Part shown: positions 50,880 to 60,316 of the stretch, in pieces
How positions within the stretch are numbered: the first letter of the stretch is position 1
Layout of the letters: every line of letters begins with the position of its first letter
DNA from: Anaerolineaceae bacterium
GTDB lineage: Bacteria; Chloroflexota; Anaerolineae; Anaerolineales; Anaerolineaceae
Direction: 5' to 3'
NCBI GenBank assembly: GCA_030653365.1
Contig: JAURZL010000012.1
Span: forward strand, 83,930 to 147,929
Length of the DNA: 64,000 nt
The notes under the pieces: model-generated
Seen by the model: only the letters and a program-made list of their open reading frames with translations
Databases searched by the model: none
What the model was told of the DNA's origin: nothing
Made by a program: the position numbers and the translations under genes

Positions 50880-51266
50880 ATGGCTAGTTCAGAAGAACGA
50901 ATCAGAATTCTCAAGATGATTCAAGACGGGGTCATTTCTGCAGAAGATGGAATTCGTTTGTTGGATTCAATTGATCAATCTGTAAAAAAAGAAAGCAGCA
51001 GCTCCCGAAGTGAAGATTCCGGCAAATTAGCAAGATTTTTCCGGGTTAGGGTAACAGACACCAATTCTGGTAAAGCAAGGGTGAATGTGCGCCTTCCTGT
51101 AAGTGTATTAAGTGCGGGAATGAAGATGGGAGCACGTTTTTCTACTGAAATTCAAGGGTTAGACCCAAATGAATTGATGCAATTTATACGCGAAGGCACA
51201 ATTGGCAAAATTGTGGACGTGTTTGATGAGAAAGATGGAGAACACGTGGAAGTGTTTCTCGAATAA
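50880..51266 (+). CDS. SHOCT-like/LiaX-N-type small protein
   Basis: 128 residues from ATG 50880, with GGAG upstream. The N-terminus EERIRILKMIQDGVISAEDGIRLLDSI is the short helical SHOCT-like motif seen in YvlB/LiaX-type proteins. The middle is a Ser-rich linker. The C-terminal half (VNVRLPVSVLSAGMKMGARF, GTIGKIVDVFDEKDGEHVEVFLE) resembles a dimeric beta domain. The function is unknown; relatives take part in envelope-stress responses. Confidence 0.75.
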   Translation: MASSEERIRILKMIQDGVISAEDGIRLLDSIDQSVKKESSSSRSEDSGKLARFFRVRVTDTNSGKARVNVRLPVSVLSAGMKMGARFSTEIQGLDPNELMQFIREGTIGKIVDVFDEKDGEHVEVFLE

Positions 51267-51374
51267 TAATCATTCCAATACAAAAATTTTAAAAAATAAC
51301 AAACTAGGTAAACTGCCTGGTTTGTATATTAATAATCCCAAAAGTAGTAAGGCAAGATCATCATTAAATGAAAT

Positions 51375-51395
51375 GAGGCTGTCTTAGACAGCCTC
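51375..51395. terminator. Bidirectional hairpin between convergent genes
   Basis: GAGGCTGTC-TTA-GACAGCCTC is a perfect 9-bp stem between the SHOCT-like gene and the NifU-like gene. T-runs are weak on both sides, so termination may be partial. Confidence 0.65.
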
Positions 51396-51418
51396 AAACG
51401 TATTTACAAGAAAAAAAA

Positions 51419-51670
51419 TTAATGAACTTGTTCTACTGCATCAACTTCTTCAGGGAAGAATTGCTTGAAAGTTCCTTCAATCCAACCTTTAACTGTCGTA
51501 CTGGATAATGGGCAATCTGTGCAGGCACCTCCCAATCGAACTTTGACGATGCGATCATCATACGAAACATAATCAACAGAACCACCATGGTAAGTTCCGA
51601 TGTAAGCATCAAGTTGCTCAATCAGACCACGCATCTGTTCTTCAAGCGAAAATTCTATTTTCTGATCCAT
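51419..51670 (-). CDS. NifU C-terminal-like iron-sulfur scaffold protein
   Basis: 83 residues. The NifU/NfuA core is GTYHGGSVDYVSYDDRIVKV followed by LGGACTDCPLSSTTVKGWIE, with Cys50 and Cys53 in C-x2-C as cluster ligands. It would carry or deliver a 4Fe-4S cluster to target enzymes. Its start lies 29 bp inside the end of the upstream cNMP-binding gene, so the two are translationally coupled. Confidence 0.93.
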   Translation of the reverse strand: MDQKIEFSLEEQMRGLIEQLDAYIGTYHGGSVDYVSYDDRIVKVRLGGACTDCPLSSTTVKGWIEGTFKQFFPEEVDAVEQVH

Positions 51671-52160
51671 TAAGATTCATTCTCCTTTTACAATCGCTAT
51701 TGAGATTCATACCAAAGCTGAATAAACTTAGAATGTCTTGGTGAGAATCCTGTAATTTTTCTGATATCACTCCAACCAGGCGATCGAGAAATAAAGCACC
51801 TGTTTCGGGATCATTCGCACACAATATTTGTAGATTGCTGGCTTTAATGCAGATGGTGTTTATCTCACTGATTGTCACGGCTGCTGCGCTGTATATCGCT
51901 CGTCTCAATGCTGCTGACCAACCAAACACACCACCAGGTGTGATTTTTGAGATGACGAGTGAGGGTCCGTCATATGGTTTATAATGTAAAACTATCTCAC
52001 CCGCAGTTAGAATGTAAAAATTATCTGCCCGATCACCTTGTTCAAATATTACCATATTTGCTGGAAATGAACAAAATTCCATAAAAGGTTTGATCTGCTG
52101 GATCTGGTGTGGTTTAAATCTGTTAAAAATGGGTAATGAAATTACTTCTTGATTATCCAT
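51642..52160 (-). CDS. Cyclic-nucleotide-binding-domain protein without DNA-binding domain
   Basis: 172 residues. A Crp-like beta-roll spans about 10-120: FPANMVIFEQGDRADNFYIL, then GEIVLHY and GGVFGWSAALRRAIYSAAAVT in the phosphate-binding cassette position. No helix-turn-helix follows; the C-terminus (SDCKRRMNLNGSENRIFA) is short and basic. It may therefore act by protein contact rather than as a transcription factor. The last ten codons overlap the NifU-like gene in another frame. Confidence 0.85.
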   Translation of the reverse strand: MDNQEVISLPIFNRFKPHQIQQIKPFMEFCSFPANMVIFEQGDRADNFYILTAGEIVLHYKPYDGPSLVISKITPGGVFGWSAALRRAIYSAAAVTISEINTICIKASNLQILCANDPETGALFLDRLVGVISEKLQDSHQDILSLFSFGMNLNSDCKRRMNLNGSENRIFA

Positions 52161-52402
52161 TTTCTAATGTTAATGGTGGGATGGATTGGTGAGTAGTGGA
52201 AATTTTCCTGATTGTTCCAATAATTATCATTGAATTAAACCTGATAAATGCACTGGAAAATCATGCCTGCGATGATTCTTCATGATGAAAAATTAAGACG
52301 TGCTATAATCATTGCGTTGAATTCCCCTGTACCACCAAATAGTTCAGGTAGTAGAACGGCCAGACTGAGTATGATCGGGTATGAGGGTTGAAAAGAGGTA
52401 AT

Positions 52403-53881
52403 ATGGAAACTTTAGTCATTGTTGTAGTAATTTTATTGTTTTTAGCTGCATTTATGTTGATTCGAACCGCGCGAGTAATGCGTCCTTTGCCCTTTGTTGA
52501 AGCGGGAGAAATGGTGGAAGTGAACGTTGAGGATGCAGCTAAACGGCTGGCTTCTGTGGTGCAATTAGAAACCATTTCCAAAGAACGGGGCGAGATTGAT
52601 CTCAAACCATTTACTCAATTACATGCAAAACTGGAAGAAATGTTTCCTTTGGTGCATAAACATATGACAAGGGAAATCATCAGTGATGCTAGTCTGTTAT
52701 TCACATGGGAAGGAAAACAAAAAGAGGTAGATCCGGTTCTATTTGCAGCGCATCAAGACGTGGTGCCGGCTGATCCGTCTACATTGGATGCCTGGACTCA
52801 TCCGCCTTTTTCCGGTGAGATTGCTGATGGATTTATCTGGGGACGGGGGACGATTGATATAAAATCGCAGATGATGGCGGTAATGGAATCTGCTGAAATC
52901 TTATTAGGCAAAGGTTTTGAACCCGAAAGGACCATATTATTGGCTTTCGGACAGGATGAAGAAATGGGTGGGCTGGATGGTGCTGCCAAAATAGTTGAAT
53001 ATCTGAAATCAAGTGGGGTACACCTTGCGGCTATGATTGATGAGGGTGGTGGAATAATGGAGGGTACAATCGCAGGAGTCGAAGTGCCGGTTGCCTTGAT
53101 TGGTACTGCTGAGAAAGGACATTTGAGCTTGAAATTACAGGCTCATGGGACACCAGGACATTCATCTATGCCGGGAAAAGATATGGCGATTGGGCGATTG
53201 TCCCGTGCCTTAGCACGACTGGATACAAACCCTCAACCAATCCGGTTAAAAGCACTGAAAGATCTTTTCAAAAATCTGGGTTCTGCGGTTTCTTTTGGTA
53301 TGCAGTTTGTTTTTTCTAATCTTTGGTTTTTTACTCCGATCGTAAAAATGCAGGCAGAAGCGAATAACACTACCAACGCGATGATCCGAACGAGTACAGC
53401 TTTGACAATCGTTAATGCCGGGATTAAAGAAAATGTTTTGCCTGCAAATGCGGAAGCAATTGTAAACTTTCGCCTTTTACCGGGAGACAGCATAGCAAAG
53501 GTATGTGATCGTGTTCGAAAAATCATCAAAGATGATAAGGTTGAATTTGAGCCTGTTCCCGATGGCGCCTGGGAAGCTTCGCCTGTTTCATCAACAGACA
53601 CAAATTCATTTTTAATCCTGAAACACACCATTCGAAAAGTATTTGATGGAATCGCAGTTGCCCCCTATCTGGTGATGGGAGCGACGGATGCCCGTTATTA
53701 CGCCAGGATCAGTGATGCAGCTTATCGTTTCTCACCGTTTTCGTTGACAGCTGAGGACCTGGGACGCATGCATGGGATCGATGAACGGCTTTCAGTTGAC
53801 GCTTATGGAAAGATGATCATGTTTTTCCATGAATTAATGCAAGCGTGGGGAGTGGCTGATCTGGAAGGCGCACCGAAGTAG
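52403..53881 (+). CDS. M20-family metallopeptidase (carboxypeptidase S / PM20D1-like)
   Basis: 492 residues from ATG 52403, with AGAGGT upstream. An N-terminal helix (about 2-20) anchors the protein. The metal site is FAAHQDVVPA near 115, RGTIDIKSQMMA near 148, and catalytic DEEMGGLDGA near 188. A dimerisation lid follows, and GATDARYYARISD near 430 supplies the last ligands. PM20D1-type enzymes hydrolyse or form N-acyl amino acids, and yeast CPS1 cleaves peptides. The specificity is unknown. A TATAAT at 52304-52309 may be its promoter, with an 85-nt leader. Confidence 0.92.
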   Translation: METLVIVVVILLFLAAFMLIRTARVMRPLPFVEAGEMVEVNVEDAAKRLASVVQLETISKERGEIDLKPFTQLHAKLEEMFPLVHKHMTREIISDASLLFTWEGKQKEVDPVLFAAHQDVVPADPSTLDAWTHPPFSGEIADGFIWGRGTIDIKSQMMAVMESAEILLGKGFEPERTILLAFGQDEEMGGLDGAAKIVEYLKSSGVHLAAMIDEGGGIMEGTIAGVEVPVALIGTAEKGHLSLKLQAHGTPGHSSMPGKDMAIGRLSRALARLDTNPQPIRLKALKDLFKNLGSAVSFGMQFVFSNLWFFTPIVKMQAEANNTTNAMIRTSTALTIVNAGIKENVLPANAEAIVNFRLLPGDSIAKVCDRVRKIIKDDKVEFEPVPDGAWEASPVSSTDTNSFLILKHTIRKVFDGIAVAPYLVMGATDARYYARISDAAYRFSPFSLTAEDLGRMHGIDERLSVDAYGKMIMFFHELMQAWGVADLEGAPK

Positions 53882-53938
53882 ATTAAATTATAGCCAAAGG
53901 TTATTACCGGAATTTACCAGGCTGGGACAAGCATTTAA

Positions 53939-54565
53939 TTATTGGGCTGGGAGGAGACGGCTGCCGTATATATCAGAATGGAATTCATAAAGCACCCCGG
54001 AAGCATCCAACTGAATCCGATATCCGGGTGTGAGAATTGGTACACAGATACTTTCATCTGTGTTGATTCCAAGACAGGTATCAGGCCAATCGATCTGTTC
54101 GCTAAAAAGAACGACAACATTGTTTGCCGGGATTTCTAACTGTCTGGCTAGGAATAAGATGGAAATCTCGATTGGTGAGGCGTACTTACTGAGGTAATTA
54201 ATTACCCGGATATCTTGTGATAATGAATCGACATGAGCTTCAAATATGTACCCATCCGCATAAAGAAACATCAAAAACCCGGGGAGATTTTCCGGAACAC
54301 AAACTTCACTTTCCATGGGAAGTTCAAGACAGGTATCTGTCCATGTTTTATCTGCTGTTTTCAATAATATGATCGAAGATCGAGCAAAGCCGTATTGATT
54401 GACAACAATATCTATTGCATCCTGTTCCGCTTTGGTCCGGCTGTTATAGTCCTGTACCGACTCGTACATTGGCGTTTTCCGGTCAATAGGTGGAGTATTA
54501 ATCGCTTCAGCACAAGCCGAAAGCACCAGTATTAACAGGGGGATTACAATCAAAAATCTTTTCAT
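53939..54565 (-). CDS. Lipoprotein with two WPDTCLG-type repeats
   Basis: 208 residues. Signal peptide with lipobox LSAC, Cys18. Two related units follow: TWTDTCLELPMESEVCVPENLPGF near 88-111 and DWPDTCLGINTDESICVPILTPGY near 158-181. Each has W-x-D-T-C and C-V-P and then an aromatic strand ending in FEAH or YEFH. The paired Cys may form disulfides outside the cell. This W-D-x-C-L-G unit recurs in Chloroflexota and cyanobacterial lipoproteins from my general knowledge; the function is unknown. It overlaps the MATE gene by 4 bp (ATGA). Confidence 0.85.
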   Translation of the reverse strand: MKRFLIVIPLLILVLSACAEAINTPPIDRKTPMYESVQDYNSRTKAEQDAIDIVVNQYGFARSSIILLKTADKTWTDTCLELPMESEVCVPENLPGFLMFLYADGYIFEAHVDSLSQDIRVINYLSKYASPIEISILFLARQLEIPANNVVVLFSEQIDWPDTCLGINTDESICVPILTPGYRIQLDASGVLYEFHSDIYGSRLLPAQ

Positions 54566-55950
54566 ATAGGTGCCTGTATAGGTTCAAGATCATCTGTAAT
54601 ATTTGTAAAATTGTGAATCCATTTTCTGGAGAGAAACCGTGGGATCACGATCATTAATTTTACAACCTCTTCGGATAAAACGAGAGCGTACACATAATAA
54701 ACCGGCCAATGAAATACAAATCCGCCCAACAATGCGGAAGGCACCCCAATCAACCAGATGGAACCCATTTCCACCAAAAGAGCGTAGCGTGTATCACCTC
54801 CGGATCTAAGAATGCCGATAAAAATGATCAGGTTCGAAACCCTTATCCACATGGTTAGAGCGTAAACAAATTGAATCTTATAAGCATAATCATATGAAGT
54901 CTGTTCAATGTTATAAAGCGAGAGAATGAAAGGACGTAAAATCAGGACAACCAGACCCAAAAAGATCGATAATAAGATGCAAATCACAAGGAAGCGCAAT
55001 CCATAAATAAAAGCCTGATCTTCGTTATCAGCACCAATCTGGTTACCGATCATGATGGCGCAGGCATTGGCAGCACCGATAAAGATCACAAAGGTCATAT
55101 TCTCAATGGTGGAAGTAATATTCACGGCTGCAACAGCGTCAGTACCAATACGGGCATAAACTGCGTAATAAGTAGTGATCCCCAGTGACCAGAAAACTTC
55201 ATTAACTGCTGCTGGTAGGGAAGTTCGTAATACTTTCTTGAAGAACGAAAAAGTGTAATTAAGTTGATGTAATTTCACAGCAGCAGCGGTTCGGAAGCGA
55301 TATGCAAAGAAAATCATCAAGAAGGTTTCAAGTATACGAGAGATTGTAGTTCCTAGTGCAGCACCACGTACTCCTAATTCAGGAAAACCAAAATTACCGA
55401 AAATCAGGCAATAATTGAGAAAAATATTAGTGGACAGAGCGATAATTGTAATCACCATTGGTAAGCGCACATTCTGTGTGCTGCGTAAAACCGACATGAA
55501 TGTCAGGGTGATGGCAGTAAAAATATAACCAACACCAACAATGCGCAGATACTGGCTGCCAAGCTCAATCACAGCCTGATCTTTGGTGTAGATGCTTAAT
55601 ATTTTGTCAGGAATAAGAAGAGCAATCAATGTGTAAAACAAAGCAACCGTAATTGCCATGGTAAGACCGATCCCCATGACCTTTCGCAGGTTAACCATAT
55701 CGCCTTTACCCCAGTATTGAGCGGTGAAGATGGCAGACCCACTGGAAATACCAAAAAGGAAGAGGATAAGTAGAAAAAAAATCTGGTTTGAAAGCCCTAA
55801 TGAAGCAATAGCTGTCTCGCCTAATTGACCAATCATTAACACATCCAGCAGGTTGGTACTGGAGTTAACGAATTGTTGAATTGTCATGGGAACAGCGAGA
55901 TTAAGCATTGTGGAATAAAAGCGCCGATCGCTGAAAAACTTCTTGATCAT
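54562..55950 (-). CDS. MATE-family multidrug/metabolite exporter
   Basis: 462 residues with 12 helices in two bundles. NLAVPMTIQQFVNSSTNLLDVLMIGQLG at the start and LRTSLPAAVNEVFWSLGITTYYAVYARIG at the start of the second half are the paired MATE signatures. It exports cationic drugs or metabolites by Na+ or H+ exchange. It overlaps the downstream lipoprotein gene by 4 bp, so the two proteins are made together and may work together. Confidence 0.93.
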   Translation of the reverse strand: MIKKFFSDRRFYSTMLNLAVPMTIQQFVNSSTNLLDVLMIGQLGETAIASLGLSNQIFFLLILFLFGISSGSAIFTAQYWGKGDMVNLRKVMGIGLTMAITVALFYTLIALLIPDKILSIYTKDQAVIELGSQYLRIVGVGYIFTAITLTFMSVLRSTQNVRLPMVITIIALSTNIFLNYCLIFGNFGFPELGVRGAALGTTISRILETFLMIFFAYRFRTAAAVKLHQLNYTFSFFKKVLRTSLPAAVNEVFWSLGITTYYAVYARIGTDAVAAVNITSTIENMTFVIFIGAANACAIMIGNQIGADNEDQAFIYGLRFLVICILLSIFLGLVVLILRPFILSLYNIEQTSYDYAYKIQFVYALTMWIRVSNLIIFIGILRSGGDTRYALLVEMGSIWLIGVPSALLGGFVFHWPVYYVYALVLSEEVVKLMIVIPRFLSRKWIHNFTNITDDLEPIQAPI

Positions 55951-56323
55951 AAGACTTTCTCAATAGAATGAAATTGGCTTAAAAGCTGTTTCTGAGTTTA
56001 ACGTAGGGAAGGATTTCTGTCGAGGGAAGGATTGGGTTGTTTAGTTTTATATAACCCAATTATCTCAATACTTGAGATGCATGATGATTTTTGTGCGATT
56101 TTTTAAGATTGATTACCTTAAAACTTCAAAGATCATTCTTAAGAAACAAACTCAGCTTATATATTTTAAGAGTTTTTGGGCTTAATATCAAAATTTGGCA
56201 TGCTATAATGACGGGGTAAGCGAAGAATAAATTGCTCGGGTGGTTGCAATTTTATAAAATTAATCATTGCGAAAAAATCGCAATTTCTGTTTTGATCAGA
56301 GTCTAAAGATCCCTGGAGGTCAG
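55951..56323. promoter_or_regulatory. Divergent intergenic region MATE / dnaE
   Basis: 373 bp without genes. GCTATAATG at 56202-56210 is a good -10 for dnaE (leader about 107 nt); its -35 is weak. No repeat or RNA is recognised. Confidence 0.5.
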
Positions 56324-59300
56324 ATGTCGTTTGCTCATTTGCACGTACACACGGTTTATTCATTACTGGATGGTTTCAGTAATGTAAAACAACTGGTCAA
56401 ACGTGCAAAAGAGATGGGTATGCCGGCAGTAGCAATCACCGATCATGGCACGATGTTTGGCTCAATAGACTTTTTTAACGCAGCTAAAGCTGAAGGAATC
56501 AAACCGATTATTGGATTAGAGGGTTACATGGCTGCCCGCCGTATGACTGAAAAAGATGTTAAATACGACAAACGCAGCTCCCATCTATTGTTACTGGCTG
56601 AGAACCAGACTGGTTATCAAAATTTACTTAAGATAGCCAGTGCAGCGCAATTGGACGGATTCTATTACGTCCCCCGAATTGATCACGAGTTTCTGGCAGA
56701 GCACTCGGAGGGGCTGATAGCAACTTCCGGTTGTCTGTCCGCAGAAATTCCCAGGGCTTTAAAGGATAATGATCTTGGTAAGGCAAAGACTCAATTAGAT
56801 TGGTATTATGATGTTTTTGGTCCCGATCGTTTTTATATTGAGTTGCAGGATCATCCCCTTGAGGAGTTGAAAAGAGTCAATCAGCACCTTTTGGATCTAG
56901 GGAAACACTATAAGTCTCAATTTGTCGCCACCAATGATGTCCATTATATTGAACAGGCAGATGCAAAATATCAGGACATTTTGCTGGCGATTCAGACCGG
57001 TGCTTTGTTAAAAGACCCGACCCGCATGAAGATGAATGGTGACAGCTATTATCTGCGTTCGCCACAAGAGATGCAGGCACTTTTTGGCCATATTCCTGGT
57101 GCGATTGATAACACACTGGCGATTGCAGAACGTTGTTCTGTCAACCTGAAGAATGAAGGCTACCACCTGCCGAAATTCGATGTTCCGGATGATTTTACAG
57201 CTGAAACCTATATGCGGAAATTGTGTGAGGAAGGCCTGGAGCGAAAATACCGATCAAAGGCAAATGATCCCACCGTTCGGCAACGTTTGGATTACGAATT
57301 ATCCGTGATCCACAACATGGGTTTTGATGCCTACTTCTTGATTGTCTGGGATTTATGCATGTTTGCAAAGCAGGAAGGAATCTGGTACAACGCGCGTGGA
57401 TCTGCGGCTGGTTCAATGGTGGCTTTTACGCTGGATATTACCCTGGTTGAGCCGCTCGATCACGGGTTGATTTTCGAACGTTTCCTGAACCCCAGCCGCA
57501 TTTCCATGCCGGATATTGATCTGGATTTTCAGGATGACAAACGCTCATGCGTGATCAAATATTGTGCAGACAAGTATGGACACGATAAAGTTGCAGCCAT
57601 CATCACCTTTGGAACGCTGGGTGCCAAGGCAGCGATCCGTGATGTGGGGCGCGTGATGGATATTCCACTGAGCGAGGTGGATCAGGTCAGTAAGATGATC
57701 CCCACCATCGGGAGTAAACCGGCCAGTATTGTCGAAGCACTGGCATCCATCAACGAATTGCGTGACTTGTATGATAGTACGCCATATTTGAAAGAACTGA
57801 TTGATACTGCCCAGCACATGGAAGGTGTGGTGCGCAATGTAGGTACGCATGCAGCAGGTATCGTGATCTCGGATCAGGCTATTGATGAATACGTCCCGTT
57901 GCATCGTCCAACCAGCAATTCAGAGGATACGCCGGTCAAGACAGTGACCCAATATGAAATGGCTCATCTGGATGCATTGGGCATGCTGAAAGTTGATTTT
58001 TTGGGATTGGCCACATTAACCATTATGTCAAGAGCCTGTGACTTGATTCTAAAACGACATGGCGTTGATCTAAACCTGGAGAATATTCCGATTGAGGATC
58101 CGGCGACATTTGAATTTCTTGGTACCGGACACACAGCTGGTGTATTCCAATTGGAAGGCACGGGCATGACAAAGTATCTGACCCAGATGCAACCCAAGAA
58201 TCTGGCGCACATTATCGCCATGGTGGCATTATATCGCCCGGGACCATTGCAGTTCATCCCGGATTATATCAAGCGCATGCATGGCGAGGAGCCCGTTAAA
58301 TATCGTCATGATGCGTTAGAACCGATCTTCAACGAAACATTCGGTATCGCCATTTATCAGGAACAGATCATGTTCGCCGCGATGGAAATTGCCGGATATC
58401 TGGCTTCCGAAGCTGACGCGTTACGATCCGCGATTTCCAAGAAAAAGGTTAAAGAAATTCCCTTCCACCGAGAAAAATTTGTTAAAGGCGCCGTATCCAG
58501 AGGGGTGATGGACGAGGAGACAGCGGAGCAAATCTTTAAAGACTGGGAAGAGTTTGCCAATTACGGTTTTAATAAAAGTCATGCTGCCGATTACGGGGTG
58601 ATTGCCGTAAAAACTGCTTACCTGAAGAAGCATTATCCGGTTGAGTACATGACAGCCTTACTTTCGGCGACCAAGAACGAAACAGAAAAAGTGGCACAAT
58701 ATGTTCTTGACTGCCGTGATTTGGGGATTGAAGTATTGCCGCCTGACCTGATCAGTAGTGAATGGGACTTTTCGATCGAGGATTTGGCAAGCGGACATTC
58801 CGTGATCCGCTTTGGATTGGGTGCTGTGAAAAATGTTGGTCAAGGTCCTGTTCAGGTGATCATGGATGCCCGAGGAAAAGGGGAGATCAAGACGATCAAC
58901 GATTTTGTTCAGATGGTGGACTTGCGCGCTGTTGGAAAGCGGGCTTTGGAAAGTATGGTGCGGGTAGGTGCACTGGATCGATTAGGTAAGCGCAGGGCGA
59001 TATTAGATGCGCTGGATCGTCTGGTTGCAGTATCCAGCAGTCACTTCCGTGCGGCAGAATCTGGTCAGTTGAGTATCTTTGGTCTGGTTGAAAATGTTAG
59101 CGAAGAAATCGTTATTCCGGATACCCAGGAACATAACCCGAGAGAACTGCTCGAATGGGAAAAAGAACTGATTGGAATGTACGTTTCAGCGCATCCTTTG
59201 ACCCCCTATCGCGAGTTTCTTCGAAAAAATGCCACCCATAGTTCCATTCAACTCGGAAGTGTAAAAAATAAAGGCACCGTTACCGTTGCCGGAATGGTAA

Positions 59301-60313
59301 CCCGCTTTCGTAAGCATTTGACCAAAACCGGAAATGATATGGGCTTTGTGACGTTGGATGATTTATTTGGTTCGATAGAGCTGGTTGTTTTTCCGGGCGT
59401 CTGGAAAACTGCGCGCGAACTGATAGAAACAGATAGAATCCTGATTGTTAATGGTAAGGTTGATAGCGCCAATGGTGACCCAAAGATTCTAGCAGACTCA
59501 ATTCGGGCTGCTTCAAACGATGAGTTGTCAGCAGTGATTGACCATAACAATATGAAGATACCCCCTGCTGTGATCGAGCAGGATGATTTGAGTTCCCGGT
59601 ACGATATTGAATTTGGGGGAGATGATCAACCAGATGAAGAACTTCCGGTTGAAATCTTTGATGTGGATGAATTTAATCCGGTTGATGACTTTGATGATGC
59701 ATTGGATCCTTTTTTTGACCCATCCTTTTTTGCGAATCAGGAATTTTTTTCTGAAACAAAAGAAGAAAAGGTAGATAATGAGGATCCTCGTGCAGAAGAA
59801 ATCGTTGAACCTGAACCAAAGGAATCTCCCATTGTAAATATTCAGAATCAACCTGTACCACCTGATGCAGAGGAAGTCGCTGAGATAAAAGAAGGGCCAG
59901 ATTACAACAACACACAAGGGCGATTATTCCAACCACCGAAAGAATCATCTCTGCCGGAAGGCAGGATTGAAATTGTCCTGACCCCCAAAAAACCACCCCT
60001 AATAATTCCCCCACTGGACAACACATTGATCCTGAAAGATCCGGAAAAGGATGAGTTCAGGATGGTGACAGTGATCATGCGCTCAAATACCAAAGAGCCA
60101 GATCGGGGCATGATGCGAATAAAACGCGTGGTAGGATTGATGCGCTCCTACCCGGGTAGGGATAAATTTGGATTAATGATTTTTGAGAATAGCAAACGGT
60201 TTGACATGGAATTTCCCAATGATACAACCGGATATTGCCAGGAACTTGTAAGAAGATTAAAAGATTTGGTGGGGGAAGATAATATTCAGGTAAAAATCCT
60301 GAAGGTACATTAA
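56324..60313 (+). CDS. dnaE: DNA polymerase III alpha subunit
   Basis: 1329 residues from ATG 56324 with CTGGAGG upstream. The PHP domain begins HLHVHTVYSLLDG with all early metal ligands. The polymerase has SMPDIDLDFQDD near 395 (catalytic Asp pair) and GTHAAGIVIS near 510. A tandem HhH follows, then an OB fold (VTVAGMVTRFRKHL near 985). After it comes a strongly acidic, Asp/Glu/Pro-rich linker (about 1100-1200) and a C-terminal domain RMVTVIMRSNTKEPDRGMMR ending NIQVKIL that differs from the E. coli tau-binding end. It is the replicative polymerase. Its stop is 3 bp from the convergent pcm stop. Confidence 0.97.
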   Translation: MSFAHLHVHTVYSLLDGFSNVKQLVKRAKEMGMPAVAITDHGTMFGSIDFFNAAKAEGIKPIIGLEGYMAARRMTEKDVKYDKRSSHLLLLAENQTGYQNLLKIASAAQLDGFYYVPRIDHEFLAEHSEGLIATSGCLSAEIPRALKDNDLGKAKTQLDWYYDVFGPDRFYIELQDHPLEELKRVNQHLLDLGKHYKSQFVATNDVHYIEQADAKYQDILLAIQTGALLKDPTRMKMNGDSYYLRSPQEMQALFGHIPGAIDNTLAIAERCSVNLKNEGYHLPKFDVPDDFTAETYMRKLCEEGLERKYRSKANDPTVRQRLDYELSVIHNMGFDAYFLIVWDLCMFAKQEGIWYNARGSAAGSMVAFTLDITLVEPLDHGLIFERFLNPSRISMPDIDLDFQDDKRSCVIKYCADKYGHDKVAAIITFGTLGAKAAIRDVGRVMDIPLSEVDQVSKMIPTIGSKPASIVEALASINELRDLYDSTPYLKELIDTAQHMEGVVRNVGTHAAGIVISDQAIDEYVPLHRPTSNSEDTPVKTVTQYEMAHLDALGMLKVDFLGLATLTIMSRACDLILKRHGVDLNLENIPIEDPATFEFLGTGHTAGVFQLEGTGMTKYLTQMQPKNLAHIIAMVALYRPGPLQFIPDYIKRMHGEEPVKYRHDALEPIFNETFGIAIYQEQIMFAAMEIAGYLASEADALRSAISKKKVKEIPFHREKFVKGAVSRGVMDEETAEQIFKDWEEFANYGFNKSHAADYGVIAVKTAYLKKHYPVEYMTALLSATKNETEKVAQYVLDCRDLGIEVLPPDLISSEWDFSIEDLASGHSVIRFGLGAVKNVGQGPVQVIMDARGKGEIKTINDFVQMVDLRAVGKRALESMVRVGALDRLGKRRAILDALDRLVAVSSSHFRAAESGQLSIFGLVENVSEEIVIPDTQEHNPRELLEWEKELIGMYVSAHPLTPYREFLRKNATHSSIQLGSVKNKGTVTVAGMVTRFRKHLTKTGNDMGFVTLDDLFGSIELVVFPGVWKTARELIETDRILIVNGKVDSANGDPKILADSIRAASNDELSAVIDHNNMKIPPAVIEQDDLSSRYDIEFGGDDQPDEELPVEIFDVDEFNPVDDFDDALDPFFDPSFFANQEFFSETKEEKVDNEDPRAEEIVEPEPKESPIVNIQNQPVPPDAEEVAEIKEGPDYNNTQGRLFQPPKESSLPEGRIEIVLTPKKPPLIIPPLDNTLILKDPEKDEFRMVTVIMRSNTKEPDRGMMRIKRVVGLMRSYPGRDKFGLMIFENSKRFDMEFPNDTTGYCQELVRRLKDLVGEDNIQVKILKVH

Positions 60314-60316
60314 GGT

